This document shows, in pieces, positions 1 to 9,047 of a stretch of 64,000 bases of DNA (its first letter is position 1; each line of letters begins with the position of its first letter). A program made the translations under genes and the position numbers. The stretch is taken from NCBI RefSeq assembly GCF_003369575.1, contig NZ_PIOC01000033.1:1-64000 (forward strand), written 5' to 3'. The notes under the pieces are model-generated. The model did not search any database. It was not told the origin of the DNA and saw nothing but the letters and a program-made list of their open reading frames with translations. Origin of the DNA: Oceanobacillus arenosus. Lineage in GTDB: Bacteria; Bacillota; Bacilli; Bacillales; Amphibacillaceae.

Positions 1-2
1 AT

Positions 3-374
3 GATAAAGATGTTGCGTTTTGGGATACTTTGGCGACTCAAACTACTAGAGCATCTGAGTAAAGTATTTGTTACTTAGGAAAGTATTAATACGAACCACA
101 GGAGATTATTGACACTGCATTATTTGTTTCTTCTGATGAATATGGATATCATCATCATATTGCTGGGAATGTCTGGAACGGTTTAAACAATCCACATCCA
201 CCCCAAGATGCAACTGGGTTAAGCTATTTTACACTAGAACTAAAAGACTTCGAAGATTTAGAGAAAATAGAGGCTATTTTACGACAATATGACATTTCCT
301 TTGAGCAGAAGGATAAAAGGTCGATTCAATTAAAAGACCCAAGCGAAAATCCAATTATTATTACAGTAATATAG
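3..374 (+). pseudogene. Broken VOC (glyoxalase/dioxygenase) family gene
   Basis: The last ~94 codons (90-374) read like the C-terminal VOC module of CatE-type ring-cleavage dioxygenase relatives: a GYHHHIAGNVWNG segment, then HPPQDATGLSYFTLEL. An in-frame TAA lies at 87-89 and this stretch has no usable start codon. Upstream, the piece DVAFWDTL (frame 3) followed by LKLLEHL (frame 1) resembles the usual start of such a domain, so at least two frameshifts are likely. The gene may begin left of the window. It is followed by a hairpin. The family call rests on recognised motifs; exact substrate cannot be told. Short stretches almost identical to this gene recur at 2041-2081 and 5655-5670. Confidence 0.6.
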
Positions 375-378
375 AAAT

Positions 379-411
379 AGAGACAGTCTTGAATGATTTA
401 AGCCTGTCTCT
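379..411 (+). terminator. Intrinsic terminator after the VOC remnant
   Basis: Stem AGAGACAG (379-386) pairs with CTGTCTCT (404-411) across an 17-base loop and is followed by a T-rich tail. It lies five bases after the stop of the broken VOC gene. Confidence 0.5.
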
Positions 412-516
412 GTTTCATTATTTGTTTCGTTTGCATTTGCTCCTGTTGCTATCTTAGCTATGGTGTCAGTCCCAATACGCGAAGCAATTTCCTTAACAAA
501 ACTATAAATTAAATAT

Positions 517-571
517 AAAAAAAAAAAGGGGTTTTCCCTAAATCAGTGCTTTGGTTTAGGGAGCCCCTTTT
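517..571 (-). terminator. Terminator of the GntP-family permease
   Basis: A long imperfect stem (524-542 with 555-571, both arms containing AGGGG/CCCTAAA blocks) is preceded on the + strand by a run of eleven A, which becomes the U-tract for minus-strand transcripts ending the permease gene at 600. Confidence 0.75.
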
Positions 572-599
572 ACTTATTACTTAAATATAGGTTTTATCA

Positions 600-1928
600 T
601 CATACAAAAATGTCTAAAATAAGCACACCGATAAAGGTTGCAAAGGATAGGATTGTTTCTAGTGCTGTCCAAGTCTTGAATGTTTCTTTAACCGATAAGC
701 CTAGATATTCTTTTACCATCCAGAAACCAGCATCATTAACATGTGAGAACATTAATGAACCAGCTCCAGTAGCAATAACTAGCAATTCTAAGTTAACACC
801 AGTCATTCCTGCAATAATTGGTGAAACAATACCAGCAGCTGTTGTTAAAGCAACAGTTGCTGAACCGGTTGCAATTCGGATTAAACCTGCTATGGCAAAA
901 GCCATGATGATAGGAGATAGGTTTAAATCTTGTGACATACCCCCTATGACATCACCGATACCGCTATCAATCAATACTTGTTTGAATCCTCCGCCAGCTC
1001 CAATTATTAAAATAATGGATGCAACCGGAAGTATACATTCATCAACGTATTTTTTAATGATATTTTTATCCATGCCATTCCGGAAACCAAGAAGCCAAAA
1101 AGCTATGAAGACGGAAAGAAACATGGCAATTAATGGACTACCGATAAATTCAAGAAAACTAATGACACCTTCACTTGCTGGAATATAAGGTGCAAAAGTA
1201 CCGAATAACATTAAAATAACTGGTAGTAAGATAGATAAGAAAGAAACACCAACACTTGGCATTTGTTTATTGTCTTTTTCTTCTACTTTAACTAATGTTG
1301 GTTCGCCTTGCGGAACTATTCTTTTAGAAATCCAGTTTCCAAAAAGTGGTCCACCAATAAGTCCAGCAGGAATGGCGATAATTAGTGAATATAAAAGAAC
1401 CGTACCTAAATTTGCCCCATAAATTCCAATTGCCGCAACTGCACCTGGATGCGGAGGAACAATTCCATGGACAATAGAAAGACCGGCAATGGCTGGTAAA
1501 CCAATACGTAAAATATTTTGCTTTGACGCCTTTGCTATAGAAATAACAAGCGGTAATAGGATTAAAATACCAACTTCAAAGAAAACTGGTATACCAATAA
1601 TAAATCCAGAGATAAACATTGCCCATGGTAATCTCTTCTCACCAAATACTTTGATAAAATAGTTAGCGATTACAAGTCCAGCACCTGATTCAGCTAACAT
1701 TTTCCCTAGAATCGTACCAAGTGCGATTATACCAATTAAGTGACCAAGAGTACCGCCAACGCCAGTTTCATAAGCGCCTACAATTTCACCCCATTCCATC
1801 CCGGAGAAAATCGCTAAGAATAAACTTGCTACTAGTAAACTAATAAAAGCATGCCATTTAAAATAAGAAACACCAACGACAACAATCACGATTGCTAGTA
1901 GTGTAATTACTAATAAATATGAATCCAT
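600..1928 (-). CDS. GntP-family gluconate/organic acid permease
   Basis: A 442-residue, very hydrophobic protein with about 12-14 membrane segments, the usual GntP length. Family features are the N-terminal segment ending SGMEWGEIVGAYETGVGGTLG and the GIVPPHPGAVAAI motif near residue 160. GntP proteins are proton symporters for gluconate and related sugar acids in the cytoplasmic membrane. The ATG at 1928 is preceded by AAGGGTGG about nine bases upstream. No kinase or catabolic gene is adjacent, so the substrate (gluconate, idonate, glycerate or similar) is open. It is transcribed alone and ends in a strong terminator. Confidence 0.85.
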   Translation of the reverse strand: MDSYLLVITLLAIVIVVVGVSYFKWHAFISLLVASLFLAIFSGMEWGEIVGAYETGVGGTLGHLIGIIALGTILGKMLAESGAGLVIANYFIKVFGEKRLPWAMFISGFIIGIPVFFEVGILILLPLVISIAKASKQNILRIGLPAIAGLSIVHGIVPPHPGAVAAIGIYGANLGTVLLYSLIIAIPAGLIGGPLFGNWISKRIVPQGEPTLVKVEEKDNKQMPSVGVSFLSILLPVILMLFGTFAPYIPASEGVISFLEFIGSPLIAMFLSVFIAFWLLGFRNGMDKNIIKKYVDECILPVASIILIIGAGGGFKQVLIDSGIGDVIGGMSQDLNLSPIIMAFAIAGLIRIATGSATVALTTAAGIVSPIIAGMTGVNLELLVIATGAGSLMFSHVNDAGFWMVKEYLGLSVKETFKTWTALETILSFATFIGVLILDIFV

Positions 1929-2040
1929 AAAAGTAAACCACCCTTCATTAGAGTTATTTGGAAATAACTCCCATATTATTATAGGAAAGAATATTTCACA
2001 AGTAAACCTTTTTAATTTAAAAAAATTTTCTATAGTTAAG

Positions 2041-2081
2041 GTGTTTTACACTAGAACTACAAGACTTCGAGGATTTGGAAG
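2041..2081 (+). pseudogene. Short duplicate fragment of the VOC gene
   Basis: About 40 bases read FTLELQDFEDLE and match positions 224-262 of the broken VOC gene (FTLELKDFEDLE) nearly base for base. It lies in the spacer between the permease and the helicase and has no coding context. A REP-like GGGGGACTGACCCCC block follows directly. Confidence 0.5.
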
Positions 2082-2173
2082 TGGGGGACTGACCCCCTTC
2101 TGACTAGTTTAATTGGATGATATTTAGATAGCCAACAAAGAAAATATCTATATTACCAGTCATTAAGTGAATA

Positions 2174-5089
2174 CTAACCATCCACTCCATCCACAATATA
2201 ACGATACAACTTACTATCAATCGGCTGCTCCATCACCATATTCATATGTACAACTGGAATTTCCTTACCTTTTTTATCCTTCATCTTATCTTGTTGAACA
2301 GTCTGTTTATCAGGAATTGCTTCTCCTAAATAATAAAATCCACTACCTTCGTCATCATCCTTTTTCATAAAGATATGAATATCACTGTCGTTCTCTCCTG
2401 CATTTATTATCTTTTGAACCTCTCCTGATTCCAAAGTTCTGTTACTTCTCGTATACCATTTAAGAATCTCTGGACTGATAAATTCATCCCCATAGTCTAC
2501 ACTCGCTTCTACCTCGTCATTTTTATGATAGGTAACAAATATAGGGCATGTTTGGTGTTTTGGCTTGTAGCCGTACATCGTTGAACTTTCGTCATTATGC
2601 CAGTTCAACAATTTACAAGCATCTTTTCTGGAATACTTCTCATAAAGTGTAAGTGGCTTATTCGATTGATAGGTTTTACTCTTTTCCATTGCACTTTGTA
2701 AGACATCATTCACTAAATGCTTGAAGAATTGAATTGAATTTAGACTATCTTTTATCTTGTTATTGAACGCACAATACTTTTTATCTTCAAGCCAGATTAC
2801 AATTGGCTCGCCTCCATATTTTACCTGGTCTGCTTGAGTAAAAAATGTTAAGTTGAGTACGCGATGCACCGAATTTAATGTAGCATCATCTACTAGACAA
2901 TTTGATTTCTTTAATTCCTCCAGGTAATCCTCATATTTCACTTTTTCATTTTGCAATAACAAATTCAGCAAAATGAGTTCATGTTTTCTCTTTCCATCTA
3001 ATATTTCGGTTGAAAGCATTGTTAGCACACTATTTCCGTATACATTTATTACGGGAATTTCTTCTTTCATTTTTAACAGAAATTGATAGTAGTTCTTATA
3101 TTTTTCTGCAATAACAACTGGATCAATAGAATGATTCGTTACAAAGTCATAAAAATATGGAATCTTACCAATTCTATTTTTTAATTCAACATACGCATCT
3201 TTTATAATCTTCATTGCTGTTAAATTACTATTATTAATAGACTTAAAGATTTGCTTTTTGGCAATTTCTTCAAAGTTCACTGTCGAAACTCCTTTAATAT
3301 AGCTAGTTTCTGATGTGTGTCTGCGGATATTATCTTTGTTCTGTGACTTATCTCCTGACAACGCTACAGGGATTAAATAGTTGTTCTTATAGTTACCAAT
3401 AAAATCAATGATCGTAACAAAGTCCTTTGTATTATGTTTACGGAGTCCTCGTCCTAGTTGTTGAATAAAAATGATACTTGATTGTGTTTGTCTTAACATC
3501 ACAACTTGATTTATGCTTGGGATATCTATTCCTTCATTAAAAATATCCACCGTTAATATGTAATCAATTGCGCCATTTTCCAGTCTATCTACTTGATGTA
3601 TTCTCTCTTCCTGAGAATTGTCACCAGTCAACGCAACAGTAAGGAATCCTTTTTCATTTAATGCTGCAGATAGTTTAATCGCTTCTTCCTTTCTGCTACA
3701 AAACATCAATCCTCGTACACTATCACCCGAAAATCCATAGTAATTAATCTTATCAATAATATGATTTACACGCTCTTCTGTAACTAGGTTTGACAAAATA
3801 GTCGCATCGTCAATAATCTCTCCGTCATATTCCAAATCTGTCACACCAAAATAATGAAATGGACAAAGCATGTCTTCTTCCAACGCTTCCTGTAAACGAA
3901 TTTCATAAGCAATATGGTAATCAAATAGCTCATAAATATTGAAATCATCTGTACGTTCTGGTGTAGCTGTCATCCCCATTAAAAATTGCGGCTGGAAGTA
4001 CTCGATTACACTAAGATATGATTTCGCACCAGCTTTATGGACCTCATCTATAAGAATATAATCAAATTCCTCTGGGTCAAATTGATTTAGCGTTTCTGTT
4101 TTAGAGATCGTTTGTATTGTAGCAAATAAATACCTAGCACTCGTTTGCTTGTTAGAGCCTGATAGGACTCCGAAATCTTGCGTTGGTCCTCCCATAATTC
4201 GCTGAAAGTCTGATTTTGCTTTATTAAGTATCTGCTCACGGTGGACAATAAATAGCATTTTCTTTGGTCTAAATCTTCTTACGTCAAATGCTGAAAGATA
4301 TGTCTTGCCTGTTCCTGTTGCTGAAATAACCAACCCTTTATCATAGCCAGCGTCTCGAACAGCCTGGATCTGTTTAAGTGCTGCTTGTTGCATTTTATTT
4401 GGCTTAATTTGCAGCGCTTCCTCGAGAGGATTAACATTATATTGTGCAGGTAATTCGATTACCTTTTCTGCCTTACTATATTCTACAGGAGTATATGTAC
4501 TTTCATATTTTGATATCCACGAGTCGGTTAACACTTGTGAATCTTTCCATACCTCTTCAAATTGATTTTTGAAATGATAAATTACCTCACCATCTTCATG
4601 AGAAGTAAGTTTTACATTCCATTCATGATTTACCTTTAAGGCATGGGCAGTTAAGTTTGAACTTCCAACAACTAAAGAATAATAGTCTTCATGACTAAAT
4701 ATATAACCCTTTGAGTGAAATCCTTCTATATCCGTCAATCTCACTTCAACATTTGAAATCTTCATTAATTCCTTAAATACTTTTGGTTGATTGAAATTTA
4801 GAAAGGTAGAGGTTAAGATACGGCCATTTATTCCTTTTCTCTTGAGATCTAGTAAATATGATTTAAGAGTAGCGAGTCCGCTTTCCGTAATAAAAGCAAC
4901 AGAGAAGATAAAAGAGTTACAGCTCTCTAGTTCTTCGAGTAATGAGGTTAGTACGTTTTCATTTTGTTTCGAATTATTTACTAAAAGCTTAGGTGTATAT
5001 CGGCTTGATTTAGCGTACCCTTTATCAATGAATCCTTTATGTAACGATGTCTTTAAATTTTGTATAAAATTCTCCATAGTAACCACCAT
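2174..5089 (-). CDS. PLD-like nuclease / SF2 helicase / DUF3427 protein
   Basis: A 971-residue multidomain protein. Residues ~45-190 form a phospholipase D-like module with one HxK motif (H125, K127) and GSSN (142-145), typical of PLD-family nucleases. Residues ~225-600 are a superfamily 2 helicase: Walker A SATGTGKT (256-263), DEVH (348-351), TAT (374-376) and the arginine-finger motif QQLGRGLRKH. The remaining C-terminal part fits DUF3427. Such proteins are predicted DNA-processing enzymes, and a repair or anti-phage role is inference. The Nudix gene lies upstream on the same strand, separated by a terminator, and this gene has its own promoter. The alternative ATG at 5077 has a better ribosome site (GGTGG, five bases away) and may be the true start. 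Confidence 0.85.
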   Translation of the reverse strand: MVVTMENFIQNLKTSLHKGFIDKGYAKSSRYTPKLLVNNSKQNENVLTSLLEELESCNSFIFSVAFITESGLATLKSYLLDLKRKGINGRILTSTFLNFNQPKVFKELMKISNVEVRLTDIEGFHSKGYIFSHEDYYSLVVGSSNLTAHALKVNHEWNVKLTSHEDGEVIYHFKNQFEEVWKDSQVLTDSWISKYESTYTPVEYSKAEKVIELPAQYNVNPLEEALQIKPNKMQQAALKQIQAVRDAGYDKGLVISATGTGKTYLSAFDVRRFRPKKMLFIVHREQILNKAKSDFQRIMGGPTQDFGVLSGSNKQTSARYLFATIQTISKTETLNQFDPEEFDYILIDEVHKAGAKSYLSVIEYFQPQFLMGMTATPERTDDFNIYELFDYHIAYEIRLQEALEEDMLCPFHYFGVTDLEYDGEIIDDATILSNLVTEERVNHIIDKINYYGFSGDSVRGLMFCSRKEEAIKLSAALNEKGFLTVALTGDNSQEERIHQVDRLENGAIDYILTVDIFNEGIDIPSINQVVMLRQTQSSIIFIQQLGRGLRKHNTKDFVTIIDFIGNYKNNYLIPVALSGDKSQNKDNIRRHTSETSYIKGVSTVNFEEIAKKQIFKSINNSNLTAMKIIKDAYVELKNRIGKIPYFYDFVTNHSIDPVVIAEKYKNYYQFLLKMKEEIPVINVYGNSVLTMLSTEILDGKRKHELILLNLLLQNEKVKYEDYLEELKKSNCLVDDATLNSVHRVLNLTFFTQADQVKYGGEPIVIWLEDKKYCAFNNKIKDSLNSIQFFKHLVNDVLQSAMEKSKTYQSNKPLTLYEKYSRKDACKLLNWHNDESSTMYGYKPKHQTCPIFVTYHKNDEVEASVDYGDEFISPEILKWYTRSNRTLESGEVQKIINAGENDSDIHIFMKKDDDEGSGFYYLGEAIPDKQTVQQDKMKDKKGKEIPVVHMNMVMEQPIDSKLYRYIVDGVDG

Positions 5090-5111
5090 TCATTACCTTA
5101 TTTATAGGATA

Positions 5112-5140
5112 ATTGTACTATTCCATATACTTAATCGCAA
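5112..5140 (-). promoter_or_regulatory. Sigma-A promoter of the helicase gene
   Basis: On the minus strand TTGCGA (-35, 5135-5140) and TACAAT (-10, 5112-5117) are separated by exactly 17 bases. The expected transcript start is about 15-30 bases before the two candidate start codons. Confidence 0.65.
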
Positions 5141-5160
5141 ATATATTCAAAAATATTCAA

Positions 5161-5189
5161 AAAGCTATTCATGAATTATGAATAGCTTT
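5161..5189 (-). terminator. Terminator between Nudix and helicase genes
   Basis: A perfect 12-bp stem (AAAGCTATTCAT, 5161-5172, with 5178-5189) and 5-base loop, followed on the minus strand by TTGAATATTTTT. It separates the Nudix gene from the helicase. Confidence 0.7.
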
Positions 5190-5196
5190 GTATTTA

Positions 5197-5595
5197 TTAT
5201 AAGGAATACTCATTTGCTAACTTCTCAATAGCCGGTATATCTGCGGGAGCCCAATCCAATGATTCAAGTTCATTCGGAGCTAACCATTTTATTTCAGCAT
5301 GCTCTGTTAATACTGGTTCACCCTCAATAAGTTTACATACATATGTAGTTAAATGGACAATACCAAAATCATATTCATAATCGGTATGTTCCACCTTTCC
5401 ACCAATTTCTATTTGGCAATGCATTTCTTCATTTATTTCCCTTTTTAGTGCTCCTTGCGGTGTCTCGCCTGCTTCAATTTTCCCTCCAGGAAATTCCCAT
5501 TTATAAGGTAATGATTTATCTGGACCTCTTTGGGCACATAGTATTTTTCCATTTTTAATGATTACCGCTCCAACAACATGTATATCTTTCTTCAT
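5197..5595 (-). CDS. Nudix hydrolase, MutT/8-oxo-dGTPase-like
   Basis: A 132-residue protein close to the usual size of MutT-type enzymes. The Nudix box runs from GGKIEAGET through REINEEM (about residues 38-58) and carries the metal-binding glutamates. An EFPGGK segment precedes it, as in (deoxy)nucleoside triphosphate pyrophosphohydrolases that remove oxidised nucleotides. The start at 5595 follows AAAGGAGGACACT. It lies directly upstream of the PLD-helicase on the same strand, so a shared role in DNA damage or nucleotide handling is possible. However, the terminator between them argues against a single transcript. A TATAAT at 5646-5651 (minus) may be its -10 box. Confidence 0.88.
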   Translation of the reverse strand: MKKDIHVVGAVIIKNGKILCAQRGPDKSLPYKWEFPGGKIEAGETPQGALKREINEEMHCQIEIGGKVEHTDYEYDFGIVHLTTYVCKLIEGEPVLTEHAEIKWLAPNELESLDWAPADIPAIEKLANEYSL

Positions 5596-5895
5596 AGTGT
5601 CCTCCTTTTGATGAAAGTAGCTTATATTCTTTGGATTATTAATATATTATAGACGAAACCTTTGAGCAGAAGGAAATATTTAATTTCGGATCTCTATAAC
5701 CCGAGAGACGGAGTGACAGGGATTTTTCCCTTTTAAAGGCAAATCGTAATATAGGGGGAATATTCCTGTTTACAACAAAAGATATACTAGTGTTGCTTGG
5801 TATAAAAATGCCCTTTTTCGTTTACTTTTCGGCATTACTTATAGTCATCACCGTCTTGTTAGATTGCCTAGCACTTTTCCCATATAAAATATATA

Positions 5896-7257
5896 TCACC
5901 GTTCTCTTCCACCCGCTCTTCCATAACTAGTCACATAAATCATTCCCGGAAGCAATACAACCGCAACAACGACTAGCACAATCACCATCGTGTTCATATT
6001 CCCATCATTCATTCCAGTTGCAAATGCCAGACCATAGATGCTCGATGCCAGGATGTTTCCTATAAACCTTGATGTCATCAGGAGGCCCGAAGCAATTCCG
6101 CTTTCCGATGCATGGATGAAAGAATACAACAGGTTTTGTAATCCGATATTTTGGACACCATTGCTGATTCCAAAAATAGCTAACACGACTGCAACCCAAT
6201 ATAACGGAGAGTCATATTGTATGGTGAATAACAAGGTAACGCCAATTAAGCCTGTAAGCCCACTGAATAGTAGAGGAATTCGGAATCCCGCTTTTTCCAT
6301 CCATCTTGTAGCAATAGGTGTTGTTACCATAGCAAAGATGGATAAGGAAAGCATGGTAAGACCCGCAGAATCCGAACCTACCCCAATTATACTTTGCAGA
6401 TATGTAGGCAGACTCAATAAGATAGCAAAGAAAATCACCGTTGATAAAATATACTGAACATAAATCAGTGTGATATTCGAATTTTTTTGGAAGAAGTTCA
6501 CATTAATAAATGGATCTTCTTTCTTCTTTTCAAATACAAAAAACAGGACAGTAAGCACTATAGCAAGAATGAATATGCCAATTTGCAGACCATCTTCTAG
6601 TGATAGTAAAAACACCATCCAGCACGTGATGAGTAAGCTGAATAAAATAATGCCGCCGAAATCCCATTTGAATTTTTTCCCAGTATTTTTCTCATCCTTT
6701 GGTATAAATAAGATAGCTAAGACAATGCCAACTGCGAGAACCGGCAGATTCACATAGAAGATCACTGGCCAACCGCCAAACTGGATCAATAAACCACTAA
6801 TCGTTGGCCCAAATGCAGCTGATGTTGTCGCGAACACAGACAATGTGCCAATAACCCGGTTTTGTTTGTTCTGGATTGTATTTCGGATAATCCCTATTCC
6901 GGCTGGTAAAAGTGCGGATGTTCCAATCGCCTGGATGCCCCGCATCGCAAGCAATACAGGCATATTCGGAGATAATGGTGCCAGAATAGATGATATGACA
7001 ACCAAAGCCATTCCAATTAAATAAATGTTCTTCCGGCCATAGGTATCGCTTAATTTACCTATCAGTGGTGTGAAAATTGCACTAATTATAAAATAAGATG
7101 CGATAAGCCAGGAAATATCCGTTGTATTCAGTTGAAATTCCTTCTGTATCGATGGTAAGGCAACCGTGATCATCGTTGTATTTAATGGGTTCAAAATAAC
7201 GCCTAACGCAATGGCTAATATAATCCATTTCTCTTGTTTTTTATTTCCTTTGATCAT
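5896..7257 (-). CDS. DHA2-type (14-TMS) MFS exporter
   Basis: About 453 residues from the start chosen here. The DHA2/EmrB-QacA signatures are visible: LNTTMITVALPSI in segment 1, GKLSDTYGRKN (motif A) in loop 2-3, RGIQAIGTSALLPAG in segment 4, and GPTISGLL (motif C) in segment 5. These proton antiporters usually expel drugs or other amphipathic compounds; the substrate cannot be read. The ORF extends to an ATG at 7275, but the internal ATG at 7257 has GGAG eight bases upstream and is the better start. A 31-codon ORF lies directly upstream on the same strand. Confidence 0.85.
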   Translation of the reverse strand: MIKGNKKQEKWIILAIALGVILNPLNTTMITVALPSIQKEFQLNTTDISWLIASYFIISAIFTPLIGKLSDTYGRKNIYLIGMALVVISSILAPLSPNMPVLLAMRGIQAIGTSALLPAGIGIIRNTIQNKQNRVIGTLSVFATTSAAFGPTISGLLIQFGGWPVIFYVNLPVLAVGIVLAILFIPKDEKNTGKKFKWDFGGIILFSLLITCWMVFLLSLEDGLQIGIFILAIVLTVLFFVFEKKKEDPFINVNFFQKNSNITLIYVQYILSTVIFFAILLSLPTYLQSIIGVGSDSAGLTMLSLSIFAMVTTPIATRWMEKAGFRIPLLFSGLTGLIGVTLLFTIQYDSPLYWVAVVLAIFGISNGVQNIGLQNLLYSFIHASESGIASGLLMTSRFIGNILASSIYGLAFATGMNDGNMNTMVIVLVVVAVVLLPGMIYVTSYGRAGGRER

Positions 7258-7316
7258 TCTGTTTTCTCCATTCATTTACTCGGTGATTATGTACTTTTGT
7301 CGTTTTAACAATGATA

Positions 7317-7412
7317 TCATATCCTAATAATTACTTCTTCTGTTTGAATGTTATCTTTTATTCTTTCAACTCTATTTGGTAGCGCCTTAATCTGTTGAAT
7401 AAGGGTTTCCAT
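7317..7412 (-). CDS. Small ORF, 31 residues, unknown
   Basis: A short ORF beginning METLIQQIKALPNRVERIKD and ending VIIRI. It is supported by a strong ribosome site (GGGAGGATTAAT before the ATG). It lies on the same strand as the DHA2 exporter and ends about 60 bases before it. The peptide looks amphipathic and helical. It may be a leader or regulatory peptide of the exporter, or the remnant of a longer gene. No family is recognised. Confidence 0.4.
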   Translation of the reverse strand: METLIQQIKALPNRVERIKDNIQTEEVIIRI

Positions 7413-7669
7413 ATTAATCCTCCCTTAACGATGAAACATTTGTTGTAGCAAAGAACAATCTAATGTAGGCATAGCATTCCATTTTCAACACCTTGGGATT
7501 TAAGGTTAAACTCACTTTAGATAGTTTTACTTGGATAAACGGATGTCTGGTTCCTTTCTATAAATTGGGGGAAAATATTTATTGCATTGTAAAAAACTAT
7601 TCTCGTAACTTTAATAATGTTAATATACTAGAGGTCCATAGATTAATTAAATTCATCAGGAGGTTATAT

Positions 7670-8851
7670 ATGAAATATGGTATTGCGATTATAGGTATTC
7701 TTGTCGTATTGCTTTTGGCCTGGCTAGTAAGCTCCAATCGAAAAGAGATAAAATATAAACCAATTATCACGATGATTGTCATTCAAATCGTTTTCTCAGT
7801 AGTACTGCTAAATACGGAATATGGCTACATCATCATTCAGGGAATTTCTTCTTTTTTTAATAAATTGCTCGAATACGCAAGCGAAGGAATAAACTTTGTA
7901 TTTGGCGGCTTGGCGAATAAAGGAGAGGCTCCATTCTTCTTGACTGTATTGCTGCCAATCGTATTTATTTCTGTATTAATTGGTATACTCCAGTACCTGA
8001 GAATTCTGCCGTTTCTTATGAAGGGAATTGGATGGCTATTAAGCAAAGTGAATGGAATGGGTACAATTGAATCATATAATGCAGTTGCTTCGTTAATGGT
8101 CGGACAATCCGAGGTTTTCATCACGTTAAAGAAACAACTCGGCCTGCTTCCGAAACAGCGTATGTATACGCTATGTGCTTCGGCAATGTCGACTGTATCG
8201 ATGTCCATCGTTGCTGCTTATATGACAATGCTTGAACCAAGATATGTTGTCACAGCATTAGTTTTAAATTTATTTGGTGGTTTTATTATCGCCTCGATTA
8301 TTAATCCTTATGAGGTAAAGCCTGATGAGGATATGTTAGAAATAAAGGATCAAAGAAAGCAATCGTTTTTTGAAATGCTTGGGGAGTATATCCTTGATGG
8401 TTTTAAGGTTGCAGTTATTGTCGGTGCCATGCTGATTGGGTTCATTGCTTTAATGGCGGCAATCAATCACGTGTTTGAACTAATATTCAGCATTTCTTTC
8501 CAGCATCTATTAGGTTATCTTTTTGCTCCAGTTGCACTGATAATGGGGATTCCTTTATCAGAGGCTATTAGTGCCGGGGAGATTATGGCAACTAAATTAG
8601 TGACCAATGAATTTGTCGCAATGTTGGATTTGTCCGGTAGCAGCCATGAATTCAGTTCACGTACACTTGGGATTCTTTCTGTGTTCCTTGTATCGTTCGC
8701 CAACTTCTCATCGATTGGCATTATTACTGGAGCTGTTAAAAGTCTGAACGCGGAGCAAGGGAATGTCGTCGCAAGTTTTGGATTGAAGCTATTATATGGT
8801 GCCACACTTGTAAGCATCCTTTCAGGTATTATCGTTAGTCTCGTTTTATAA
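7670..8851 (+). CDS. nupC: NupC-type concentrative nucleoside transporter
   Basis: 393 residues from the ATG at 7670, which follows CAGGAGGTTATAT; this is the length of Bacillus NupC. CNT-family landmarks are [12 protein letters not shown] (GxLxxxG), the glutamate-containing [17 protein letters not shown], the [12 protein letters not shown] segment, and a C-terminal [17 protein letters not shown]. It is a cation-coupled importer of pyrimidine and some purine nucleosides in the cytoplasmic membrane. The reading frame extends further upstream (to about 7493), but that part lacks a ribosome site and family similarity. Its stop codon overlaps the first bases of a dispersed repeat copy, and a strong terminator follows. 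Confidence 0.9.
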   Translation: MKYGIAIIGILVVLLLAWLVSSNRKEIKYKPIITMIVIQIVFSVVLLNTEYGYIIIQGISSFFNKLLEYASEGINFVFGGLANKGEAPFFLTVLLPIVFISVLIGILQYLRILPFLMKGIGWLLSKVNGMGTIESYNAVASLMVGQSEVFITLKKQLGLLPKQRMYTLCASAMSTVSMSIVAAYMTMLEPRYVVTALVLNLFGGFIIASIINPYEVKPDEDMLEIKDQRKQSFFEMLGEYILDGFKVAVIVGAMLIGFIALMAAINHVFELIFSISFQHLLGYLFAPVALIMGIPLSEAISAGEIMATKLVTNEFVAMLDLSGSSHEFSSRTLGILSVFLVSFANFSSIGIITGAVKSLNAEQGNVVASFGLKLLYGATLVSILSGIIVSLVL

Positions 8852-8902
8852 AGTGAAACTTCATTCAGTGGGGGTATTATAGCCTGTTAATGCGTGATAA
8901 AA
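8848..8902 (+). repeat. Dispersed hairpin repeat, copy 1 (short form)
   Basis: Short 55-bp form of the six-copy family: AAAGTGAAACTTCATTCAGT, then GGGGG, then a diverged right module (TATTATAGCCTGTTAATGCG, GATAAA). It starts inside the stop codon of nupC and is the most diverged copy in its right half. Confidence 0.75.
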
Positions 8903-8956
8903 CCACTGGTTAAAGGTAGAGAAAAAGAAAAATCCATATTATCATAATTACTTAAA

Positions 8957-8984
8957 AAAGGCAGTGGGACAAACCACTGCCTTT
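8957..8984 (+). terminator. Terminator downstream of nupC
   Basis: An 11-bp perfect stem (AAAGGCAGTGG, 8957-8967, with 8974-8984), 6-base loop and TTTTG tail. A-run on the left side makes it potentially bidirectional, serving also the minus-strand MBL gene. Confidence 0.8.
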
Positions 8985-9047
8985 TGCTAATATAGCAGAC
9001 CTTTTATACACACCGAATAATAATTTCCCGCAAAACACGAATTTAAT

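Noticed and set aside
610-1188. 192-codon plus-strand ORF
   Set aside because: It is antisense to the GntP permease, has no ribosome site and shows no protein-like pattern; the permease frame carries clear family motifs.
5696-5760. T-box or riboswitch-like leader before 5.76 kb
   Set aside because: A small GGGA, TTTT, TCCC hairpin is visible but no specifier loop, T-box core or known aptamer, and no gene starts downstream on that strand.
7413-7669. Purine riboswitch upstream of nupC
   Set aside because: I looked for the conserved purine aptamer core and terminator arms and did not find them.
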